64,000 nucleotides of DNA from Bradyrhizobium liaoningense. Lineage in GTDB: Bacteria; Pseudomonadota; Alphaproteobacteria; Rhizobiales; Xanthobacteraceae. Shown here piece after piece: positions 1 through 8,604 of this stretch. Made by a program: the position numbers and the translations under genes. The DNA lies in NCBI RefSeq assembly GCF_018130955.1, contig NZ_JAFCJM010000036.1:1-64000 (forward strand), given 5' to 3'. Positions within the stretch are counted from its first letter, which is position 1, and every line of letters begins with the position of its first letter. The notes below the pieces were generated by a model. That model saw nothing but the letters and a program-made list of their open reading frames with translations, was not told where the DNA came from and searched no databases.

Positions 1-293
1 CCGCTGCTCGCCGGCACGATGGGACAAGGCGACGACCCTGCTTCCGCGACCACCATTGCCGGTACAAAGCCAGGTTGAGGGGCATCCCCCGGCTCAGGTC
101 GAAACGAGCGTCGCCATCGCAGCAGCAATGAGCGCGAAACGCCATACCGACGCGCTGTTGCCGCGACTTGGCGCGGCGCCTGTAAGCTCTCCAGGACGAT
201 CTTGAGCTTCTCATCCTCGGACCAGCGCCGCCGCCGGCCCGTATCCACCACCTCAAGCCGCTCGACCTGGGCACTGCGCCTATCACTGTCCAT
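1..293 (-). CDS. tnpA: IS66-family transposase accessory protein TnpA, cut by the window edge
   Basis: On the minus strand an open frame starts with ATG at 293 and runs without a stop off the left edge, giving 97 residues. It has the look of the small IS66 TnpA protein: a basic stretch (GRRRRWSEDEKLKIV), then a helix-turn-helix of the IS3/IS911 type (APRQVAATARRYGVSRSLL, LLRWRRSF). In IS66 elements this protein accompanies TnpB and the TnpC transposase; those would lie to the left and are not visible. I see no clear terminal inverted repeat between the start codon and the TetR remnant that begins about 50 bases away, so the end of the element may be trimmed. The family call is from recognition of the motif pattern. 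Confidence 0.8.
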   Translation of the reverse strand, partial: MDSDRRSAQVERLEVVDTGRRRRWSEDEKLKIVLESLQAPRQVAATARRYGVSRSLLLRWRRSFRPEPGDAPQPGFVPAMVVAEAGSSPCPIVPASS

Positions 294-343
294 AAGGACA
301 GTTCTCAACAACACGCCTCATTCGGCAAGGCGGCCTTTGCCGG

Positions 344-580
344 ACGGATACAGCCGAGCAGAAGGCCGTCAAGGCGCTTCAGCGCCAGCTCGTCGACATC
401 GTGTCGGATCTGTTGATCCGGCTCGATACCGAAGGCAAGATCGTCAAGCGATCGAAGAAAGTCTGCACCATGATGCTGTTCGGCATGCTCAACTTCAGCC
501 ACACTTGGTACGACCCCAAGGGGGATATCGAGCCGAAGGAGTTTGCCGACATGGTGGTGAGCTTGTTTCTGTACGGCTTC
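344..580 (+). pseudogene. C-terminal remnant of a TetR-family regulator
   Basis: The plus-strand frame reads about 79 residues typical of the ligand-binding C-terminal domain of TetR regulators linked to fatty-acid or aromatic catabolism (motifs KVCTMMLFGMLNFSHTWYDP and EFADMVVSLFLYGF). There is no DNA-binding N-terminus. The upstream sequence runs straight into the start region of the IS66 tnpA on the other strand, and after YGF the frame loses similarity. The simplest reading is a regulator destroyed by insertion or deletion next to the element. A GTG at 401 could open a short frame, but a functional product is unlikely. Confidence 0.65.
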
Positions 581-875
581 GCAGCGCCTGCCGAAAAAGG
601 AGCTGCTGCGCGAAAACAACACGCTTCGTTCGGGCGTTGCAAACCGTCGACCCGAAGGTTCACGCGAAAATCCTCTCGTGGACAACGATCATCCCCGTCG
701 CGAGCATTGCGGCCTCCCAATCTGGTGTGCCCGAGAATTCTCGGGACGAGATCGGTTTGCAACTGGAGGCCCCAGTGTCGCAACGGAAGTGCTGGCAAGG
801 TTGGAGCTCAGATCTCGCCTGAGGTATGGAAGTCGCGAGATTTCGAGAGCCGATTTCCGTGCCGCGGGCTCCCAA

Positions 876-1089
876 TTTCATTTGGAAACAATTGCCAAGC
901 TATTGATATTGTTAGGGCGCAACTCTGCGCTTTTTTCCAAATGCGCATTGAAATCCTTGAATAATCAAACTGATTTTGATTCCGCCATTCGGAGGTTCGA
1001 TCCCTCCCGCCCCAGCCAGCTCTCAAGCTGTTGAGTTCATTCGGTAAGCAGTTTCATCCCAGTCAGGTCTTTTGGGCGCGTTTGGAAAC
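876..1089 (+). repeat. Left copy of a diverged ~213-bp repeat (partner at 46877-47088)
   Basis: This non-coding stretch aligns with 46877-47088 on the same strand. An identical 25-mer lies at 931-955 here and 46932-46956 there. There are further shared blocks: TTTGGAAAC near both ends, TCCGCCATTCGGA in the middle, and TGAGTTC. Between the last two blocks this copy holds a tRNA-like 3' end that the right copy lacks. The rest of 581-1339 has no gene I can support. The pair could be a dispersed element or the degenerate ends of a large integrated segment. Confidence 0.6.
991..1018 (+). other. tRNA 3'-end-like fragment (T-arm, acceptor strand, CCA)
   Basis: GGAGG (991-995), a seven-base loop TTCGATC, and CCTCC (1003-1007) form a canonical T-arm with the TTCGA loop. 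They are followed by a seven-base acceptor strand CGCCCCA, a discriminator G and CCA (1016-1018). No matching 5' half is present upstream, so this is a fragment rather than a tRNA gene. Such 3' ends are typical of integrase attachment sites. Confidence 0.5.
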
Positions 1090-1339
1090 ACAGATTCTAA
1101 GGCTCGGTCCAGAACGAACTAAACGGCGTGGCCGTGCTGGCTTATCTCCGAGGCTTCCAACCGAACGTATACCGCGGAAGCCGCTCGGGCAGGTCTGTTT
1201 TGCCCTCATCGTAGAATAGGGTGCTACGGCGAACGAAGCGGACAACCGGTCGAGATGCGCTTGTGCGGAATTGCAGCCGTGCCGCAGTCCGCCTAGCCGC
1301 GGACTCGGGGGGCGGTTGTTGGCCCGCTACCGGGGACCA

Positions 1340-2320
1340 TTACGACCGCAAATTGCGTGGACTTCGTTTCCTTGGCCGACCGGAACGATAGAGACCCCGC
1401 ACGTCCTGCTGTTGAAAAAGCTCCCCGCAGACGTCACGCAACCATTGGCTTGCCCGGTCGTGATGGAAGCGGGCATGCCAATATTGCTTCACGGTAAAAC
1501 CGGTGATTGGCACGGGGCAATCGAGCACGCGCAGTCCGTAATAATGAGCCAGCGTTTCGCCGATGTGCCTTGGAAGAGTGGCGATCAGGTCGGTCGTCCC
1601 GACGATTGCGGGTAATCCCAGGAAGCCCGGTAGCTCAAGCGCAATGTCAAGCACCATCCGCTGCTCCTGTAGCGCGCCCGCGAGCAACTGATGACCGGTG
1701 CCGGAGCGAATGAGGACATGGGCCTCCCGCCTGAAATCCTTAGCGGTGATGCGGTCGCGGATCCGGGCATGGTTTGCGTTCGCCAGGCAGACCCAATCCT
1801 GCGGAAATAGCGCCTGCTGGAAGTGTCCCGCATCGAGATCGGAGATGTAGCCGAGCGCCAGATCGGCCTCGCCCGACTGCAGCATTCGCGGAGTATCGCC
1901 GCCAATCTGCGCCGCCTGAATGCGGATGCCCGGAGCAACACGACGAACGTGGGCGAGGATGGCCGGGAGGAGCGTGATGTGGCTCGCATCCGTCATGCAA
2001 ATAGTGAAGCGGCGCTTGGCAGTCGCCGGATCAAACTCGGAGCGAAGCTCCGCCAGACGATGCAGCATCTCCAGCGCTTGTCTGGCCGCGCCGATGAGAG
2101 CCTCGGCGCGCGGCGTCGGCAGCATTCCCTGCGGTGAGCGGATGAAGAGTGGATCGTCCAGTTCCTTTCGCAGGCGTGCCAGCCAGATCGAAATGGTCGG
2201 CTGACTTTGGCCGAGTTTCTCGGCCGCCTTGGTGACGCTGCCCGTGGTGAATAATGCATCGAAGAGCCTGAGCAGGCGCGGCTCCAGCAGTTTCGTCTCG
2301 GTGTGATCCTGAGCTTTCAT
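1340..2320 (-). CDS. LysR-family transcriptional regulator
   Basis: A 326-residue protein with an N-terminal winged helix-turn-helix (about residues 13-75; VTKAAEKLGQSQPTISIWLA) and a LysR substrate-binding domain (about 100-305). It is divergent from the oxidoreductase at 2424, and the 103-bp gap holds a LysR-type box (2338-2354). It is therefore a good candidate to control the 2424-11752 operon and itself. The C-terminus ends in a short basic tail (SGRPRKRSPRNLRS). The inducer cannot be read from sequence; by context it may be a hydroxy acid of the quinate/shikimate type or a breakdown product. Confidence 0.9.
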   Translation of the reverse strand: MKAQDHTETKLLEPRLLRLFDALFTTGSVTKAAEKLGQSQPTISIWLARLRKELDDPLFIRSPQGMLPTPRAEALIGAARQALEMLHRLAELRSEFDPATAKRRFTICMTDASHITLLPAILAHVRRVAPGIRIQAAQIGGDTPRMLQSGEADLALGYISDLDAGHFQQALFPQDWVCLANANHARIRDRITAKDFRREAHVLIRSGTGHQLLAGALQEQRMVLDIALELPGFLGLPAIVGTTDLIATLPRHIGETLAHYYGLRVLDCPVPITGFTVKQYWHARFHHDRASQWLRDVCGELFQQQDVRGLYRSGRPRKRSPRNLRS

Positions 2321-2337
2321 TGCGAATCACAATAATG

Positions 2338-2354
2338 GCTATAAGGATCATAGC
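2338..2354. promoter_or_regulatory. Probable LysR binding box between divergent genes
   Basis: GCTAT-N7-ATAGC is a perfect inverted repeat in the short gap between the LysR gene and the operon it faces. It contains the T-N11-A pattern usual for LysR boxes. Position and symmetry are seen directly; binding is inferred. Confidence 0.5.
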
Positions 2355-2423
2355 ATATCTTAATGTCGAGCAGCCTGCTACCACGCGACCAACGCCGAGA
2401 AAGGCGCTGGGAGAAGCGTTCGG

Positions 2424-3368
2424 ATGAGGATCTGCTTTATCGGAGCGGGGGCCTTAGGCTCGACCATCGGCGGCACGCTGGCGCGCGGGGGAGCCGAGGT
2501 CTGGCTGATTGATCCGTTCCAGGCCCATGTTGACACAATCAACGCCAGCGGGCTTCGCATGCTCGAAGGTAGCGCCGAAACCGTCGTGAAGGTCACCGCC
2601 TGCACGTCCGCGGCCCAAGTCGGCGTCAAGGCCGACCTCGTCATCGTCCTCGTCAAATCCTACCACACGCGTGAGGCCATCCGGGCGGCAGCGCCGATCA
2701 TCGGGCCGCATACGGTCGTGATGTCGCTTCAAAACGGTCTTGGCCACGAGGACATCCTGTCGGAGGAAGTTGGTCGTGACCGTGTCATGGCGGGCAAGAC
2801 CTACGTCGGCGGCGTGCTGCTTGGCCCCGGTCATGTTCGCTCCGGGGTCATCGGCAAGGAAACCATCATTGGCGAGCTCGATGGACGCTTGACGGAACGC
2901 GGACAGCGAATCTCCGAGACTTTCAACCGCGCCGGGATCCTCACGCTGCTCAGCGACAACATCCTGGGCACGATGTGGGACAAGCTCTTTATCAACGTCG
3001 CTGGCGGTGGCGTTACCGCCATCACCGGCCTGACTTATGGTGGCCTCTATTCGCTCCCCGTCCTTGAGGAGTGCGCGCTGGCCGCGATCTCAGAGAGCAT
3101 CGCGGTCGCGCGAGCTGCCGGCGTGAAGATCTCGATTGCCGATCCGCGCCGTGCATGGACGATGGCGTCCGCTGGACTACCGCCCGAATTCAAGACGTCG
3201 ATGTTGCAGAGCTTGCAGTCCGGCAATCTGACAGAGGTCGATTACATTCACGGCTCCGTCGTGCGTTGGGGCGCCAAGCTCAGCGTGCCGACCCCCGTCA
3301 ACTCGACCCTCGTCGCGCTGGTCAAAGGGCTCGAATACGCCCGCAGCGACTATCCCGGAAAGGCCTGA
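2424..3368 (+). CDS. Ketopantoate reductase (PanE/ApbA) family NADP oxidoreductase
   Basis: A 314-residue protein with an N-terminal Rossmann motif GAGALG (residues 7-12) and the C-terminal helical domain of the ApbA/PanE family. The residues matching the catalytic lysine (K187 in MWDKLFINV) and glutamate (E271 in TEVDYIHGS) are present, so it is probably an active 2-oxo-acid/2-hydroxy-acid reductase. It heads a run of tightly spaced genes (VOC, MaoC, CoA transferase, shikimate-type dehydrogenases) rather than sitting with pantothenate genes. I therefore read it as a catabolic oxidoreductase of unknown substrate and not as panE. A weak GGGAGA site precedes the ATG. Confidence 0.8.
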   Translation: MRICFIGAGALGSTIGGTLARGGAEVWLIDPFQAHVDTINASGLRMLEGSAETVVKVTACTSAAQVGVKADLVIVLVKSYHTREAIRAAAPIIGPHTVVMSLQNGLGHEDILSEEVGRDRVMAGKTYVGGVLLGPGHVRSGVIGKETIIGELDGRLTERGQRISETFNRAGILTLLSDNILGTMWDKLFINVAGGGVTAITGLTYGGLYSLPVLEECALAAISESIAVARAAGVKISIADPRRAWTMASAGLPPEFKTSMLQSLQSGNLTEVDYIHGSVVRWGAKLSVPTPVNSTLVALVKGLEYARSDYPGKA

Positions 3369-3372
3369 GGCG

Positions 3373-3759
3373 ATGTCGTTGCCCCGGGCCTATGTCGAAC
3401 ACGTCGCGATCCGCGTGACGGACGTTGATCGTCACGTCGACTTCTTTCGTGAGGTGCTCGGTCTTGCCATTCGCGACGAGCAACCCGCCGATGGCGCCCG
3501 CCCGCGTCAGGTATGGGTGCTCGGAAGCGTGCAACTCATCGAGGACCCGAACTTCGTCGGACCGGAGGGGCGTCTCGCCCATCTCGGCATCATGGTCGAC
3601 GATTACGAAGGCGTGCTCGCCCGTGCCGCCGCCTGGGGCGCCAAGGCGCTACCCGCGGGGCCGAACTGGCTCGAGCTGCCGGGCGGGCTGAACGTCGAAA
3701 TCTTGCAAGCCAGTGCGGGTGCCGTGGAAGCGGCGCTGGCGATCAATCCACGGGCCTAG
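3373..3759 (+). CDS. VOC-superfamily (glyoxalase-like) protein
   Basis: A 128-residue single-module protein with the beta-alpha-beta-beta-beta pattern of vicinal-oxygen-chelate proteins: YVEHVAIRVTDVDRHVDFF at the N-terminus and LAHLGIMVDDYEGVLARA in the second half. The first metal-ligand histidine position (H10, EHVAI) and a later one (H73 in LAHLGI) are kept. It starts four bases after the stop of the reductase and is clearly in the same operon. Members include lyases, isomerases and dioxygenases, so the reaction cannot be named from sequence alone. Confidence 0.75.
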   Translation: MSLPRAYVEHVAIRVTDVDRHVDFFREVLGLAIRDEQPADGARPRQVWVLGSVQLIEDPNFVGPEGRLAHLGIMVDDYEGVLARAAAWGAKALPAGPNWLELPGGLNVEILQASAGAVEAALAINPRA

Positions 3760-3770
3760 GAATACGCGAC

Positions 3771-4241
3771 ATGACCAACGAGCGCTACTGGGACGATGCC
3801 AAGGTCGGCGACGAATGCGTCACTCGCTCAGTGACGGTTACCGAAACGATGGTGAATGCCTACGCCGAGCTAACGGGCGATTTCACGCCGGTTCATGTCG
3901 ACGAGGAATACGCCAAGACCACACCATTCGGTACGCGCGTCGCGCACGGGCTGTTTGGTCTGTCGCTGGCCGATGGTTTGAAGACCCGTGCCGACTACCG
4001 CTTCCTTCCGGGAATGTCACTGGGGTGGACGTGGGATTTCAAGTTGCCGATCAAGCTCGGCGACACCGTGCATGTGAAGTTTCGCGTCGGTTCAATGCGA
4101 ACAACTAAGCGGGAAGGGTGGGGCATCGTGGTGCTGCCCTCGGAACTGATCAATCAGAGGGGCGAAGTGGTGCAGCTCGGTGAGCACCGGCTGATGATTC
4201 CGATGCGCCCGAAGTCCAACGCCGCAGGAGAGCAGGCATGA
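3771..4241 (+). CDS. MaoC-like (R)-enoyl-CoA hydratase-type protein
   Basis: A 156-residue hot-dog-fold protein. The hydratase-2 signature is visible around YAELTGDFTPVHVDEEYA, with the catalytic pair at D37 and H42, so it should hydrate or dehydrate an acyl-CoA. I place the start at ATG 3771, 11 bases after the VOC stop. An open frame extends further upstream, but that part overlaps the VOC gene in another frame and has no hydratase similarity. Its stop overlaps the start of the CoA transferase (ATGA), suggesting translational coupling and a shared CoA-ester pathway. Confidence 0.85.
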   Translation: MTNERYWDDAKVGDECVTRSVTVTETMVNAYAELTGDFTPVHVDEEYAKTTPFGTRVAHGLFGLSLADGLKTRADYRFLPGMSLGWTWDFKLPIKLGDTVHVKFRVGSMRTTKREGWGIVVLPSELINQRGEVVQLGEHRLMIPMRPKSNAAGEQA

Positions 4242-5464
4242 CCGCGCAGGATCTGCCGCTCAAAGGGATTCGCGTCATCGATTACAGCCATTTCCTTGCG
4301 GGCCCGTTCATGGGCCGCTGCCTCGCGGCGATGGGCGCGGACGTCATCAAGGTGGAGCGTCCGAAGCAAGGCGATGCGGGCCGCGCCCACGGCTATTTCA
4401 AGGACGGCCAGTCCGGCTACTTTCTGCAGCAGAATATGGGCAAGCAGGGGCTCTGCATCGATCTGCGCGACGAGCGTGGTCTCGACATGATGATGAAGTT
4501 GGTCGACACCGCCGACGTTTTCATCGAGAACTACCGCCCCGGCGCACTCGAGCGCCTCGGGCTCGGTTACAAGGCGCTGTCGGCGCGGAATCCCGGACTG
4601 ATCTACTGCTCGGTCTCCGCCTATGGCCACACCGGTCCCTATGCCGACCGTCCGGGTTTTGGCTTGATCGCAGAGGCGATGTCGGGCGCTCTGGCGCAAC
4701 TGGGCAATCCCGGCGAAGCGCCGCCGCTGCTGCGGATGCCACTGGCCGACATGTACACCGGCATTCATGGCGTTGCGGCCATCAATGCGGCTCTCGTTGG
4801 CCGCGGATCGTCCGGGCGCGGTCAACACATCGATCTGGCGCTGTACGACTGCATGGTCTCGATGCACGACTATGCGGTTCAGCGTTACTTCCTCTCGGGC
4901 GGTGCCGACCTGCCGAAGCAGACGGGCAGCGGACAGCCGGACTCGACGGTTTACGGGGTCTTTCCGGCCAAGGACGGCAATCTTGTGATCGCCGCGCAAG
5001 TCGATGATGCGTGGCGACGATTGGCGACGTTGATTGGGGGAAGCAGGCTGTCATCCGACGAGCGCTTCACCACGCCTGCGGCGCGGAACGCCCATTATGC
5101 CGAAGCGATGGATATCGTGCGCGACTGGACGCTGTCGCAGCCGTCTCGGGATGTTTGTCTTGCCGCGCTCGAGGAAGCAGGTGTGCCGTCCGCTCCCGTG
5201 CAGACTATCGAAGAAGTCGTGAAGGATCCGCAGATCCACGCGCGTGGCATGCTGGTCGAGCAGGAGCATCCTGTGCTCGGCAAGGTGACGTTGCCGAACC
5301 TGCCATTCCGCTTCTCCGACTGCGACACCACGCTGCGTACTCCGGCACCACTGCTGGGCCAGGACAATCGCCGCATTGCGGGGTCGCTGGGACTGTCGGC
5401 TGAGCTCGTCGAGGCGATGGTGCGCGACGGGGTCCTTTACAACGAAGCCGCAGTGCAGGAGTGA
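4238..5464 (+). CDS. Family III CoA transferase (CaiB/BaiF type)
   Basis: A 408-residue protein matching family III CoA transferases throughout: IRVIDYSHFLAGPFMGRCLA at the N-terminus, VFIENYRPGALERLGLGY, and MPLADMYTGIHG, where D171 is the expected catalytic aspartate that forms the acyl-CoA anhydride. Members move CoA between organic acids. With the MaoC hydratase overlapping upstream it probably activates the acid that the cluster degrades. The ribosome site AGGAG lies inside the preceding gene. Confidence 0.88.
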   Translation: MTAQDLPLKGIRVIDYSHFLAGPFMGRCLAAMGADVIKVERPKQGDAGRAHGYFKDGQSGYFLQQNMGKQGLCIDLRDERGLDMMMKLVDTADVFIENYRPGALERLGLGYKALSARNPGLIYCSVSAYGHTGPYADRPGFGLIAEAMSGALAQLGNPGEAPPLLRMPLADMYTGIHGVAAINAALVGRGSSGRGQHIDLALYDCMVSMHDYAVQRYFLSGGADLPKQTGSGQPDSTVYGVFPAKDGNLVIAAQVDDAWRRLATLIGGSRLSSDERFTTPAARNAHYAEAMDIVRDWTLSQPSRDVCLAALEEAGVPSAPVQTIEEVVKDPQIHARGMLVEQEHPVLGKVTLPNLPFRFSDCDTTLRTPAPLLGQDNRRIAGSLGLSAELVEAMVRDGVLYNEAAVQE

Positions 5465-5467
5465 GTG

Positions 5468-6295
5468 ATGAGCGATCGTTATGCGGTGATTGGCAATCCG
5501 ATCGGCTTCAGCAAATCACCCCTCATCCATGGCACTTTCGCCAGGATGACGGGACAAGACCTCGTCTATGAGGCGATCGAGGGTCCCCTCAACGGCTTCA
5601 GCGAACGCGTTGATCAATTCCGGACGGAAGGCGCCAAGGGGCTGAATATCACGGCCCCGTTCAAGCTCGATGCTTTCGCCTACGCAAACGAGCTTTCAGA
5701 GAGCGCCGACCGAGCTGGCGCCGCAAACTGCCTGAAGTTCGAAGGCGATCGGATCATCGCCGAGAATTTCGACGGGATCGGCCTCGTGCGGGACATCACG
5801 GTCAATCTCGGCGTCAAAATGGCCGGCCGGCGCGTCCTAATGCTCGGGGCTGGAGGCGCGGCGCGTGGCGCGCTGCTGCCGTTCCTGCGCCAGGAGCCGC
5901 TAGAGCTGGTTCTGGTCAACCGGACGCTGTCGAAAGCGGTGGCATTGGCCGAAGAGTTTGCCGGCTGTGGTCCCCTGATCGTCAGCGGCTATGCCGAGTT
6001 GGCCGATCTTGCCGAAGGCTATGACGTCGTCGTCAACGCGACGTCGGCCAGCCTGCGCGGTGAGATGCCGCCGCTTCCCGGCAATGTCTTCCGCGGTGCG
6101 GAGCTGGCATACGAACTCGCTTACGGCAAAGGGCTGACCCCCTTTCTGCAAGCGGCCCGCGCCGAAGGCGTGGCCAAGCTTGCCGATGGCGTCGGCATGC
6201 TGGTCGAGCAGGCGGCCGAAGCTTTTGCCTGGTGGCGCGGTGTTCGACCGAGCACGGCTCAGGTCATCGCCGAGCTGACTGTCCCCCTGAGCTGA
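5468..6295 (+). CDS. aroE: Shikimate dehydrogenase
   Basis: A 275-residue AroE-family protein: substrate-binding SKS (residues 15-17), catalytic lysine K66 in NITAPFK, aspartate D102 in NFDG, and the nucleotide-binding GAGGAARG (127-134). The family interconverts 3-dehydroshikimate and shikimate. The ATG at 5468 follows AGGAG by six bases and is preferred to the GTG at 5465. It is followed at once by a second, distant paralogue. Two such enzymes beside a dehydroquinase and an importer argue for a catabolic rather than biosynthetic use; the substrate could be shikimate, quinate or a relative. Confidence 0.85.
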   Translation: MSDRYAVIGNPIGFSKSPLIHGTFARMTGQDLVYEAIEGPLNGFSERVDQFRTEGAKGLNITAPFKLDAFAYANELSESADRAGAANCLKFEGDRIIAENFDGIGLVRDITVNLGVKMAGRRVLMLGAGGAARGALLPFLRQEPLELVLVNRTLSKAVALAEEFAGCGPLIVSGYAELADLAEGYDVVVNATSASLRGEMPPLPGNVFRGAELAYELAYGKGLTPFLQAARAEGVAKLADGVGMLVEQAAEAFAWWRGVRPSTAQVIAELTVPLS

Positions 6296-6301
6296 CGGGC
6301 G

Positions 6302-7165
6302 ATGCCGAACATGCATTCGAAGTCCAGCTTTCTCGTCGGCCTGATCGGCAGCGGCATCGCTGCGTCCCGCACGCCGCCCATGCACGAAGCAGCCGCTGAC
6401 GCCGCCGGCATCCGCTATCTCTACAAGAAGATCGATCTGACGGAGCTGAAGCTCGGTGTGGAGGCGTTGCCGGAATTGCTGACGGCAGCAAGGCGGATGG
6501 GCTTCGACGGGTTGAACGTGACCCATCCCTGCAAGCAGGCGATCCTGCCTCTCTTGGACGAGCTTTCGCCCGACGCGGAGGCGCTTGGTGCCGTGAACAC
6601 CGTCGTCGTCAGGGACAGTCGAATGACTGGCCACAACACGGACTGGTTCGGCTTCGCCGAGAACTTTCGCCGCAACATGCAAGATGCCCCGCTCGCTCGC
6701 GTCGTCCAATTCGGCGCGGGCGGTGCAGGCGCGGCGGTCGCTTTCGCGCTCATGAAGCTCGGGGTGCGGGAATTGACGATCATCGACGTCGATGTGGCCA
6801 AGGCACAGAGCCTGGTCGATAGTTTGTCGCCTCGATTCGCAGAGACACGTGTGAAGGTCGGCCACGACGCGGCCGCGGCCGTGGCTGCCGCCCAGGGAAT
6901 CGTCAACGCGACGCCGATCGGCATGGACAAATACCCGGGCACCCCGCTGCCGACGGCCCTGCTGCGTCCTGATCTCTGGGTCGCCGAGATCGTCTACTTC
7001 CCGCTGGAAACCGCGCTGCTGCGGGCGGCACGCGCCCTCGGCTGCCGCACCGTCGACGGCGGAGGCATGGCGATCTTCCAGGGCACCGAAGCATTTCGCC
7101 TGTTCACGGGCATCTCACCTGATCCGGACGTCTTTTTCGCCACGTTTGCATCCCTGGGAGGGTGA
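6302..7165 (+). CDS. Quinate/shikimate dehydrogenase-like protein (second AroE paralogue)
   Basis: A 287-residue AroE-superfamily protein whose pattern is closer to quinate/shikimate dehydrogenases: SRTPPMHE near residue 22, catalytic K78 in NVTHPCKQ, D114 in HNTD, and the cofactor loop GAGGAG (138-143) followed by an acidic residue in IIDVD, which favours NAD. QsuD-type enzymes oxidise quinate or shikimate to start their breakdown. It lies six bases after aroE. That cofactor preference is an inference from the acidic residue. Confidence 0.8.
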   Translation: MPNMHSKSSFLVGLIGSGIAASRTPPMHEAAADAAGIRYLYKKIDLTELKLGVEALPELLTAARRMGFDGLNVTHPCKQAILPLLDELSPDAEALGAVNTVVVRDSRMTGHNTDWFGFAENFRRNMQDAPLARVVQFGAGGAGAAVAFALMKLGVRELTIIDVDVAKAQSLVDSLSPRFAETRVKVGHDAAAAVAAAQGIVNATPIGMDKYPGTPLPTALLRPDLWVAEIVYFPLETALLRAARALGCRTVDGGGMAIFQGTEAFRLFTGISPDPDVFFATFASLGG

Positions 7166-7216
7166 CGTCAGGCCGATGGGCGAGCGGCACGCACAACGCC
7201 CGAGAGGAAACGCAAG

Positions 7217-7885
7217 ATGGGCTACACGCTCGATTTCTCGGTGGTTTGGCATGCCATGCCCGCGCTGCTGTGGGGGTGCGTGGGTACGCTGGGCCTGGCG
7301 CTCGCGGGCATGACGCTCGCAATGATCATCGGTGTCGTCGGCGTCGCGGCACGCGATTCGAAGGCGGCATGGTTGCGTGCTCTCGTGATCGGTTTCGTCG
7401 AGATCGTGCGCAATACGCCTTTCCTGGTCCAGATTTTCTTTCTGTTCTTCGCCCTGCCGCTCATCGGGTTGAAGCTCAATCCGACCGCTACCGCCATTAT
7501 CGCACTCGGTGTCAATGGCGGCGCCTACGCCATCGAGATCATCCGCGGCGGGGTGCAATCCATTCACAAGGGGCAGGTGGAGGCCGGCTACGCGCTCGGC
7601 CTGCACAAAGGACAGGTATTCCGGTTCATCGTGCTCAAGCCCGCGCTTCGCGCGATTTACCCCTCGCTCACGGGTCAGTTCATCATGCTGACGCTGACCT
7701 CGTCGATCTGTTCGGCCGTATCGGCTTACGAATTGACGTCGGTTGCCCAGCGCATCGAGAGCGATACGTTCCGCAGCTTCGAGGTCTATTTCTCCGTCAC
7801 CTTCCTCTATCTCGCGATCTCTTGGCTGCTGATGCTGGGCTTTGCGGTCGTCTCTCACCGCTTCTTCTCATATCCGACACGCTGA
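7217..7885 (+). CDS. Polar-amino-acid-type ABC transporter permease (first)
   Basis: A 222-residue HisM/GlnP-type inner-membrane permease with several hydrophobic segments, and the EAA coupling loop around VEAGYALGLHKGQVFRFIVL. It has a good ribosome site (GAGAGGAA). With the three following genes it forms a complete importer: two permeases, a periplasmic binding protein and an ATPase. The family usually imports polar amino acids, but the surrounding shikimate-type enzymes suggest a carboxylate substrate here. Confidence 0.9.
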   Translation: MGYTLDFSVVWHAMPALLWGCVGTLGLALAGMTLAMIIGVVGVAARDSKAAWLRALVIGFVEIVRNTPFLVQIFFLFFALPLIGLKLNPTATAIIALGVNGGAYAIEIIRGGVQSIHKGQVEAGYALGLHKGQVFRFIVLKPALRAIYPSLTGQFIMLTLTSSICSAVSAYELTSVAQRIESDTFRSFEVYFSVTFLYLAISWLLMLGFAVVSHRFFSYPTR

Positions 7886-7896
7886 GGAGGGCGATC

Positions 7897-8553
7897 ATGA
7901 CACCGCATTTTGGTCTTCCCGAGTTTGGCTTCCTGTTGCGTGGGCTGCAATGGACGGTGCTGCTGACGGTGGTCGCGTTTGTGGGCGGCTGCACGGCGGG
8001 TCTGGCCGTCGCATTGCTGCGCACCTGCGGTCATAAAGGCGTGGAATGGATCACCCGCATCTATATCGGGATATTCCAGGGCACTCCGCTGCTGCTGCAG
8101 CTTTTCGTCGTGTATTACGGATTGGCCCTGACCGGGTTGAAGCTCGACGCATTCGTCGCGGTGGCGATCGGTTTCACCGTGAATGCCTCCGCCTTCCTCG
8201 GTGAGATTTGGCGCGGCGCGATCCAGGCCGTGCCGCGCGGGCAGACCGAGGCGGCGATGGCGCTGGGACTGCACTATTCGTCCCGCATGCGCGACATCGT
8301 GCTCCCGCAGGCGATCCGCATCTCGCTGCCGGCGACCATCGGCTTTCTCGTGCAGCTCATCAAGGGCACTTCGCTCGCCGCCATCGTCGGCTTCATCGAA
8401 CTCGCCCGCGCCGGTCAAATCGTATCGAACCAGACCTTCCAGCCGTTGCTCGTCTTCGGCGTGGTCGGCGCGATGTATTTCATCCTCTGCTGGCCACTGT
8501 CGTGGTGGGGCAGTCGGATGGAGGCCAGGCTCGCCCTGGCCAGTCAAAGGTAG
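7897..8553 (+). CDS. Polar-amino-acid-type ABC transporter permease (second)
   Basis: A 218-residue permease paralogous to the one just upstream, with the same EAA loop (TEAAMALGLHYSSRMRDIVL) and about five membrane spans. The start at ATG 7897 follows GAGGAGG and lies 11 bases after the previous stop. A longer open frame reaches back to 7162, but that portion is a shadow of the first permease in another frame and is left out. Confidence 0.9.
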   Translation: MTPHFGLPEFGFLLRGLQWTVLLTVVAFVGGCTAGLAVALLRTCGHKGVEWITRIYIGIFQGTPLLLQLFVVYYGLALTGLKLDAFVAVAIGFTVNASAFLGEIWRGAIQAVPRGQTEAAMALGLHYSSRMRDIVLPQAIRISLPATIGFLVQLIKGTSLAAIVGFIELARAGQIVSNQTFQPLLVFGVVGAMYFILCWPLSWWGSRMEARLALASQR

Positions 8554-8604
8554 GAACGGCGCACCTGCTCAATCACAAACAGCCATCACCAGGAGGAGAT
8601 ACTC

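Noticed and set aside
991..1018. A complete tRNA gene
   Set aside because: Only the T-arm and acceptor 3' strand are present. No D-arm, anticodon arm or 5' acceptor strand precedes it.
5900..6865. Large minus-strand open frame across the two AroE paralogues
   Set aside because: Both plus-strand genes keep catalytic motifs. The antisense frame is a by-product of high GC.
7162..7896. A long plus-strand open frame running through the first permease into the second
   Set aside because: Its first 245 codons overlap the true permease at 7217 in another frame and show no domain. The real second permease starts at 7897 behind GAGGAGG.
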